From assembly GCA_023443225.1 (NCBI GenBank), contig JAEZVF010000089.1:1-29366 (forward strand): 29,366 bases of DNA. Direction: 5' to 3'. Origin of the DNA: Bacillota bacterium. GTDB taxonomy: Bacteria; Bacillota; Clostridia; Lachnospirales; Lachnospiraceae. Below the pieces are notes generated by a model that saw only the letters and a program-made list of their open reading frames with translations, ran no database searches and was not told the origin of the DNA. Below, piece after piece: positions 24,098-29,366 of this stretch; the stretch's first letter is position 1; every line of letters begins with the position of its first letter. The translations under genes were made by a program, and so were the position numbers.

Positions 24098-24964
24098 ATG
24101 AAACAGACAAAAAGTAGCAGAATTATAATTTTTGCATTTTTAATAATACCAGTTATTCACTTGTTAGTATTCTCCTACATTCCAATTATAAGTAACGTTT
24201 ATTTGAGTTTTACTAATTATAAGGGTGTAGGTATACCTAAATGGATAGGATTAAAGAATTATAAAAGATTATTAACTGATCCACAATATATCATGATTTT
24301 TAAGAATTGCCTTTGGTATATGATTGTAGCTATTCCACAATTAGTATTTGCATTTGTATTAGCAGTTTTTGTAAATGGAAAATTCCGTGGCTTGAATTTA
24401 TTTAAAGGTATTTTAATTATTCCTTACTTGTTAAATGGTGTAATTGTTTCAACAATTTTTATTATATTTTTTAATAATTCAGGTACGTTAAACTTAATAT
24501 TAGAAACCTTTGGGTTAAATAGTTTAAAACAGCAATGGTTACAAAATCTTAAGATTGTAAATCCTGCTATTGCATCTATTAGTATCTGGCGATACTATGG
24601 TATGAACTTCATCATGTTTTTTGGTGCATTGCAGACGATTCCCTCTGAACTTTATGAGGCCGCAGCGGTTGATGGATGTACAAAGATTAAGGAAATACTT
24701 TATATTTCAATTCCGCAGATTCGAAATGTATTATTTATCAATGTCTTATTAAGTGTATCTGGTTCCATTCAGGTATATGAAATTCCATATATTATGATGA
24801 ATGGTTCAAACGGTACCGTAACTCCTGTTATTCAAATCCAACAGAGTGCGTTTTCGGATAACCGTGTAGGGTTTGCTGCAGCGCTCTCCATCTTAGTATT
24901 CTTTATTGTATTAATTGCAGTAGGTTTACAGAATATATTGTCTAAGAAAGGAGATAATTATTAA
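24098..24964 (+). CDS. ABC sugar permease, MalF/UgpA type
   Basis: This 288-residue membrane protein has about six helices and the cytoplasmic EAA loop (ELYEAAAVDGCTKIKEILYI, Glu187 onward) that contacts the ATPase. It pairs with the next gene to form the membrane channel of the importer. It has a GGAG site and lies two bases before the second permease. Confidence 0.92.
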   Translation: MKQTKSSRIIIFAFLIIPVIHLLVFSYIPIISNVYLSFTNYKGVGIPKWIGLKNYKRLLTDPQYIMIFKNCLWYMIVAIPQLVFAFVLAVFVNGKFRGLNLFKGILIIPYLLNGVIVSTIFIIFFNNSGTLNLILETFGLNSLKQQWLQNLKIVNPAIASISIWRYYGMNFIMFFGALQTIPSELYEAAAVDGCTKIKEILYISIPQIRNVLFINVLLSVSGSIQVYEIPYIMMNGSNGTVTPVIQIQQSAFSDNRVGFAAALSILVFFIVLIAVGLQNILSKKGDNY

Positions 24965-24966
24965 TT

Positions 24967-25794
24967 ATGATAAAAGAAGGTAAATTATATCGTGTGTTAC
25001 GTTATCTCTTTCTGATTGCATCTTGTGTTTTTGTTATCGTACCTATTGTACCTGTAGTGTATATGGCATTTAAAACTGGTGCTGAATATTCGGCAACACC
25101 AGTGCTGACACCTCCTAAGAACTGGTTTAACCTATATAATTTTAAGTATGCAATTCGTGTAGGTAAATTAGGTCGGGCGCTGCTGAACACAGGACTTGTG
25201 TTAGGGATTTCTCTGACAATACAAATCATGTTTACGACTATGGTATCCTATGTATTGCACCGTTTTAATTTCTTTGGTAAGAAAGTTGTAATGGCGCTAT
25301 TCACATTAACCATGTTTATACCGGTTGTTACAACTCAGACTGTCGTATTTAAAATTATATATAAAATGAACTTAGTAAATAAATTACCAAGTGTAATTAT
25401 CCTTTATTCTGGAGTGGGAATTGTAGGTATTTATATAATGTTTAACTTATTAGCATCCATTTCGAAAGAATTAGATGAATCGGCATTAATTGATGGTGCA
25501 AGCTATTTTACAATTTATCGTTGTATTATCCTGCCATTATTAAAACCAGCATGTACCACTCTTCTTATCTTAAACGGTATTGGTTATTACAATGATTTCT
25601 TTATTCCAAACCTTTACTTAAGTAAGAATGTGCAGACATTTACGGTTGCTTTATATAAATTCTTCGGAAGTATGGCAACGCCGTTCGAAATTGTTGCAGC
25701 CGCGATTCTGCTGGGTATTATTCCAATTGGAATTGCTTACTTATTGTTACAGAAATACATTTTCTATGGTTTAGCGGGAGCTATTAAATCATGA
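24967..25794 (+). CDS. ABC sugar permease, MalG/UgpE type
   Basis: This 275-residue protein has six helices and an EAA-type loop (ELDESALIDGASYFTIYRCI, from 170). AAAGGAG overlaps the end of the first permease gene. It overlaps the following DUF624 gene by four bases (ATGA), indicating translational coupling. Confidence 0.92.
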   Translation: MIKEGKLYRVLRYLFLIASCVFVIVPIVPVVYMAFKTGAEYSATPVLTPPKNWFNLYNFKYAIRVGKLGRALLNTGLVLGISLTIQIMFTTMVSYVLHRFNFFGKKVVMALFTLTMFIPVVTTQTVVFKIIYKMNLVNKLPSVIILYSGVGIVGIYIMFNLLASISKELDESALIDGASYFTIYRCIILPLLKPACTTLLILNGIGYYNDFFIPNLYLSKNVQTFTVALYKFFGSMATPFEIVAAAILLGIIPIGIAYLLLQKYIFYGLAGAIKS

Positions 25795-26453
25795 CAAAAA
25801 GTACGTTGTTTTACAAGATATTATCCGCAATTCATATCGTGTTTTTTACAAGTATACTTTGTATGGGGACCATCATCATTACCGGTACCCTGTTGATGTT
25901 GCCTGCAATTGGAGCTGTTTTCTTAATCGGAAAAGATGCTTTGTATAAAAAGCTGAATGTAAATGACAGTATTATAAAAACTTACTTTATATATTTAAAA
26001 ACTGCAATGTTGTTACTTAAGTTTTTCCCTGTTAATTTAATAATGATACTGAATGTTGCTGGAATGATTATCGCTGCAGGAACAAACAATACAATCTATG
26101 CTGTTGTATGCTTGACTTTTGTATCGTTTTTATTGGTTTTCATGTTTTATATTGCAGGATACTTTGCGTTTATTAACAATAAAGTTAATCTAATGGATTC
26201 GTTTTTTTGTATGCTGTTAAAACCACAATTTCTTATTCCCATTTTTGCCATTATGGTTATATGTGGTTTCTATTTTTCAATTGCTATGTTAATCATATTG
26301 TTTCTAACAGGTACATTTTTCTTGTTTGCAATTGAAGTAGTTATTTTTATTCAAACCTTATATTATCGTAAACTTATAGGGAATTTAGACGAAGACGAGG
26401 AGTTTGCTTATTTAATCACCAAGAAGGTAGTTGACCATAAAGGTAAAAAATAA
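25791..26453 (+). CDS. YesL-like DUF624 membrane protein
   Basis: The 220-residue protein has about five or six membrane segments and a charged C-terminal tail. Its N-terminal region (CMGTIIITGTLLMLPAIGAVF, then charged residues) fits the YesL/DUF624 family, which is common beside MalF/MalG-type sugar importers in Firmicutes and has no settled function. Its coupling to the permease gene suggests a role in the same transporter. Confidence 0.75.
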   Translation: MTKSTLFYKILSAIHIVFFTSILCMGTIIITGTLLMLPAIGAVFLIGKDALYKKLNVNDSIIKTYFIYLKTAMLLLKFFPVNLIMILNVAGMIIAAGTNNTIYAVVCLTFVSFLLVFMFYIAGYFAFINNKVNLMDSFFCMLLKPQFLIPIFAIMVICGFYFSIAMLIILFLTGTFFLFAIEVVIFIQTLYYRKLIGNLDEDEEFAYLITKKVVDHKGKK

Positions 26454-26503
26454 GTAATTAAATAAAAAACAAGTAATTTATTGATAGAAGGGAAAGAAAA
26501 TTT

Positions 26504-27526
26504 ATGAACAAAATTAAAATGATAAGTCCAGTGGTGAAAAATGTCCCATGGCAGGAAAAACCAGCAGGTATCGTGGGTGCACCTATCTGGAGATACACAG
26601 AAAACCCAATTATCGGGAGAAACCCAGTAGAGGGTGTTGCCAGAATCTTTAATAGTGCGGTTATGCCTTACGGCGATGAGTTCATTGGTGTATTCCGTGG
26701 AGAACAAACAAACGGTATTCCTTATATCTATATGGGAAGAAGTAAAGATGCAATTCATTGGGATATTGAAAAAGAAAGAATTCCTTTTGAAGACGAGAAT
26801 GGGAATCCTTTTATGCCAAAATATGCCTACGACCCAAGATTGGTAAAAGTTGAAGATACTTACTATATTATCTGGTGTCAGGATTTTTACGGTGCAGCAA
26901 TTGGTATGGCTAAGACAGTAGATTTCAAGAAATTTGTCAGATTAGAAAATCCTTTTATTCCATACAATAGAAATGCTGTGTTATTCCCAAGAAAAATTAA
27001 CGGCAATTATGTATTACTAAGTCGACCAAGTGATAGTGGACATACACCTTTCGGTGATATCTTTATCAGTGAAAGTCCAGATCTTGTATATTGGGGCAAA
27101 CATAGACATGTAATGGGAAAAGGTCATGCATGGTGGGAATCCGTTAAGATCGGCGGTGGTGCTGCTCCAATTGAAACTTCAGAGGGATGGTTGATGTTCT
27201 ATCATGGTGTAAGCGGTACTTGTAATGGTTTCGTATACAGTATTGGCGGAGCTATCTTAGACATCGACAATCCATCAATTGTTAAATACAGATGTGAGAA
27301 CTTTTTGTTAACTCCGGAAGAATGGTATGAGGAAAGAGGATTTGTTCCTAATGTAGTTTTCCCATGCGCTACCATTCACGATTCAGAAAGCGGTAGAATT
27401 GCAATCTATTACGGTGCTGCAGACAGCTATGTAGGATTAGCTTTTACACAGTTTGAAGATATCGTAGATTACATTAAAGAGCATAGTGCTTTAACAGAAT
27501 CGGATACAGAAATAGGGATAAGATAA
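26504..27526 (+). CDS. GH130 glycoside phosphorylase, probably acting on beta-mannosides
   Basis: The 340-residue protein is a five-bladed-propeller GH130 enzyme. Asp110 in KYAYDPRL is the likely general acid. NRNAVLFPRKINGNYVLLSRPSD, HAWWESVKIGGGAAPI and WLMFYHG are GH130 signatures for sugar and phosphate binding. GH130 members known to me mostly phosphorolyse beta-mannosides (mannosyl-glucose, mannosyl-GlcNAc, mannan oligosaccharides), giving mannose 1-phosphate. There is no signal peptide, so it acts on imported substrate in the cytoplasm and is the only catabolic enzyme of the operon. It starts 50 bases after the DUF624 gene with GAAGGGAAAG upstream. The exact linkage cannot be read from sequence. 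Confidence 0.88.
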   Translation: MNKIKMISPVVKNVPWQEKPAGIVGAPIWRYTENPIIGRNPVEGVARIFNSAVMPYGDEFIGVFRGEQTNGIPYIYMGRSKDAIHWDIEKERIPFEDENGNPFMPKYAYDPRLVKVEDTYYIIWCQDFYGAAIGMAKTVDFKKFVRLENPFIPYNRNAVLFPRKINGNYVLLSRPSDSGHTPFGDIFISESPDLVYWGKHRHVMGKGHAWWESVKIGGGAAPIETSEGWLMFYHGVSGTCNGFVYSIGGAILDIDNPSIVKYRCENFLLTPEEWYEERGFVPNVVFPCATIHDSESGRIAIYYGAADSYVGLAFTQFEDIVDYIKEHSALTESDTEIGIR

Positions 27527-27597
27527 CGACGAACAAGATAACAATAAACAAGATACATATGTTTTTGTTTATACTCTTTTTTTCAGTTTCCTTATAG

Positions 27598-27629
27598 AAA
27601 GCCAGCGGATAAACCACCGCTGGCTTTTT
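27598..27629 (+). terminator. Rho-independent terminator of the sugar operon
   Basis: AAAGCCAGCGG pairs with CCGCTGGCTTT over an eight-base loop, with a run of five Ts at the end. It lies between the GH130 gene and the opposing zinc-ribbon gene. Confidence 0.93.
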
Positions 27630-27641
27630 GCAGGCCCTAAC

Positions 27642-28037
27642 TTAACTTCGCTTTATAAATTCATAACTGCATTTTGGACATCGAATCTGTATCTTACCTT
27701 TGCCTCTAGGAATTCGGATCTTTTGCTTACAGGAAGAACAGGTATAAATATGATGTGTCTTTCGTTGCTTTAGTTGAGATATTTGATTTTTAAAAAAGAA
27801 ATGAAAAGGATTATAATACTTTATGAACCTTTGATTTTCTTTATATCTCTTAGTATGATTCTTTGAAAAAATCCTAAAATAAGAGTAAATCAATAAAAGT
27901 ACTGCAATTAGATATATGAAATTGTTTGGAAGAAATAAGGTTAAAACCATTAAAAATAGTGCTAAACCTGTAGTAAACCTGGACATTTGGTCCATTCCAT
28001 ATCTTCCCTGCATAAAATACATCAATTTTTCTTTCAT
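27642..28037 (-). CDS. Small membrane protein with C-terminal zinc ribbon
   Basis: From the ATG complementary to 28035-28037, preceded by GAAAGGAA, the product is 131 residues. It starts MKEKLMYFMQGRYGMDQMSRF, a motif I have seen in small clostridial membrane proteins. One or two membrane helices follow (about 22-56). The C-terminus has four cysteines in two CXXC pairs (100/103 and 120/123) that would bind zinc. It may bind nucleic acid or protein at the membrane; the function is unknown. A seven-codon upstream extension is rejected for lack of a ribosome binding site. Confidence 0.8.
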   Translation of the reverse strand: MKEKLMYFMQGRYGMDQMSRFTTGLALFLMVLTLFLPNNFIYLIAVLLLIYSYFRIFSKNHTKRYKENQRFIKYYNPFHFFFKNQISQLKQRKTHHIYTCSSCKQKIRIPRGKGKIQIRCPKCSYEFIKRS

Positions 28038-28204
28038 TTGTACATTCCTTTCTGGCAATGTTTATTAACCTTATTTCTATTCACTATATAATATGAAGTT
28101 ATTTAATTATTAAGTATTGAAATATTATACATTAGCTAAATCAAATGTCAATCGATTTAATTTTTATTTCATGAAGATTTTACAAATTTCACAAAGTTAT
28201 AGAT

Positions 28205-28219
28205 ATTTCGTAGCGAAAT
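28205..28219. promoter_or_regulatory. Small inverted repeat upstream of the phzF-like gene
   Basis: ATTTCG-TAG-CGAAAT is a perfect inverted repeat with 6-bp arms, 22 bases before the -35 box of the promoter below. It could bind a regulator. Confidence 0.3.
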
Positions 28220-28241
28220 CGCCTTGTCTAGAACATTAACC

Positions 28242-28270
28242 TTGAAACCATTTAATTACAATGTTACAAT
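28242..28270 (+). promoter_or_regulatory. Promoter of the phzF-like gene
   Basis: TTGAAA (28242-28247) and TACAAT (28265-28270) are 17 bases apart, about 27 bases before the start codon. Confidence 0.65.
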
Positions 28271-28296
28271 TAGAAAAATGAAAAGGGGGCCATAAA

Positions 28297-29208
28297 ATGA
28301 GAGAATATAAGTATAAGAAAATCAATGCTTTTACAAACCAGTATTCTTTGGGTAATCCGGCTGCATGTATTTATTTAAATCAAAATGATGAATTGTCTAC
28401 AGAAGTCATGCAGGAAATAGCAAAACAACATCAGGGTTTTGTATCTGAGGTAGTATATTGCCGTGTGCTAAAGGATAACAATCTGCATATAACATTTTAT
28501 TCATCGGAATGTGAAGTGGATTTTTGCGGGCATGGTACTATTGCCTGTATGTACAGTCTGATTAAGGAGTCAGAAGATCTGATAAAAAAGGCCGAAATTT
28601 CGGTACTGACTAATAAAAAGGGACAAATTACAATTTACAACAGAATTCTCGATGAAGATACCATATACATAACAGCTCCGGAACCCATTTATTATGAAAA
28701 TAATAGTAGTATCAAGGAAATTTCAAAATACCTTGAGCTTTCGATGGAGAGGATAGCCGATGCCTATCCAATAGAGCTGATTGATGCCGGATTAAAGACC
28801 TTAATTGTCCCAATTAAAACATTTTCAGATGAAGTAAACATCTATCCGAACAGAACTATGTTAGAAGAATTTTGCCTGAAGCAAGGTATTGATATCATAT
28901 TAGTATATTCTTGGGATGTGGGGGGAGAAGGATATTATGCTCATACAAGAGTATTTGCACCAAAGTATGGCTATCTGGAAGATCCAGCAACAGGCTCTGG
29001 TAATAGTGCTTTTGGATATTATCTGTTGAAAAATGATTTGTGGGATGGTAAACCAATTACCATTGAACAAGGAGGTGCCCGCATGGCGTATAATACAGTA
29101 AAGCTGTATGCAGATATCCCATCGAATACATCCGGGAGTATTCTGGGAAGACGAGTTCTTTTTGGTGGAGCAGCAACGGATTGTATTGTAGGTAGATACT
29201 ATATATAA
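28297..29208 (+). CDS. PhzF-family isomerase-like protein
   Basis: The 303-residue protein belongs to the PhzF family, which share a diaminopimelate-epimerase-like fold. It has the N-terminal FTNQYSLGNPAAC motif, the catalytic Glu51 in FVSEVVY, CGHGTIACMY, and DPATGSGNSAFGYYLL near residue 230. AAAAGGGGG precedes the start. There are no phenazine biosynthesis genes here, so it is one of the many stand-alone family members whose reaction is unknown. Confidence 0.88.
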   Translation: MREYKYKKINAFTNQYSLGNPAACIYLNQNDELSTEVMQEIAKQHQGFVSEVVYCRVLKDNNLHITFYSSECEVDFCGHGTIACMYSLIKESEDLIKKAEISVLTNKKGQITIYNRILDEDTIYITAPEPIYYENNSSIKEISKYLELSMERIADAYPIELIDAGLKTLIVPIKTFSDEVNIYPNRTMLEEFCLKQGIDIILVYSWDVGGEGYYAHTRVFAPKYGYLEDPATGSGNSAFGYYLLKNDLWDGKPITIEQGGARMAYNTVKLYADIPSNTSGSILGRRVLFGGAATDCIVGRYYI

Positions 29209-29253
29209 ACAGAACAACATGTCTATAGGTAAAAAGAGAAAAGGAGACCAACT

Positions 29254-29268
29254 ATGAAAAGTCAATAG
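29254..29268 (+). other. Four-codon frame after a good ribosome binding site
   Basis: AAAAGGAG is followed eight bases later by ATG and a frame MKSQ that stops at once. It could be a decayed gene start or a tiny leader frame before the hairpin at 29321. No longer product can be read from it. Confidence 0.3.
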
Positions 29269-29320
29269 TAAAATAGAAAGTTCTTAGAATTATTTTTGAC
29301 TAAAAAAGGGTATAGCAAAT

Positions 29321-29343
29321 AAAGCATCATTATGGTGCTTTTT
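29321..29343 (+). terminator. Rho-independent terminator
   Basis: AAAGCATC (29321-29328) pairs with GGTGCTTT (29334-29341), one G-T pair, ending in five Ts. It probably ends the phzF-like transcript. Confidence 0.8.
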
Positions 29344-29366
29344 GAAAATTAAATATAGTTGATAGG

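Overview
The window is about 29.4 kb of low-G+C DNA with AGGAGG-type ribosome binding sites, several TTG starts, a truncated SpoIIID-like gene and Clostridia-style gene families. It looks like the chromosome of a spore-forming, anaerobic Firmicute of the class Clostridia, most likely a Lachnospiraceae relative. That placement rests on protein style, not on a database match. I saw no rRNA, tRNA, CRISPR array or insertion-sequence transposase.

Layout. 1-434 is the 5' part of a minus-strand gene built on an 18-residue Pro/Thr/Gln repeat. 574-5579 holds a METTL25/GSTCD-type methyltransferase, a large membrane-anchored protein ending in a C39-peptidase-like domain that has lost its catalytic residues, and an M29 aminopeptidase. 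5582-7946 holds a small XRE regulator with its own operator, a family 2 glycosyltransferase and a PAP2-type phosphatase. 8134-9766 holds deoB and dtd.

10042-17378 is the most distinctive block: a NarL-type histidine kinase and response regulator, two small secreted proteins with SipW-type signal peptides, an ER-type signal peptidase I carrying an extra N-terminal membrane domain of roughly 280 residues, a larger TasA/camelysin-like surface protein, and a DUF5305-type membrane protein. Gene order, close spacing and shared signal-peptide style suggest one system in which the two-component pair controls export of surface filament or matrix proteins by a dedicated peptidase.

17568-19538 holds cysK, a NusG domain II protein and an acyl-CoA thioesterase. 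19653-19802 is a truncated SpoIIID homologue behind a sigma-E-like promoter. 19924-27526 is a carbohydrate locus: LacI regulator, a 177-nt highly structured inverted-repeat element, AraC regulator, then divergently a sugar-binding lipoprotein, two ABC permeases, a YesL/DUF624 membrane protein and a GH130 glycoside phosphorylase, probably for beta-mannosides; no ATPase is encoded here. 27642-29208 holds a zinc-ribbon membrane protein and a PhzF-family enzyme.

The observations most worth following up are the SipW-type locus, the structured element between lacI and araC, the truncated SpoIIID, and the pseudo-peptidase.
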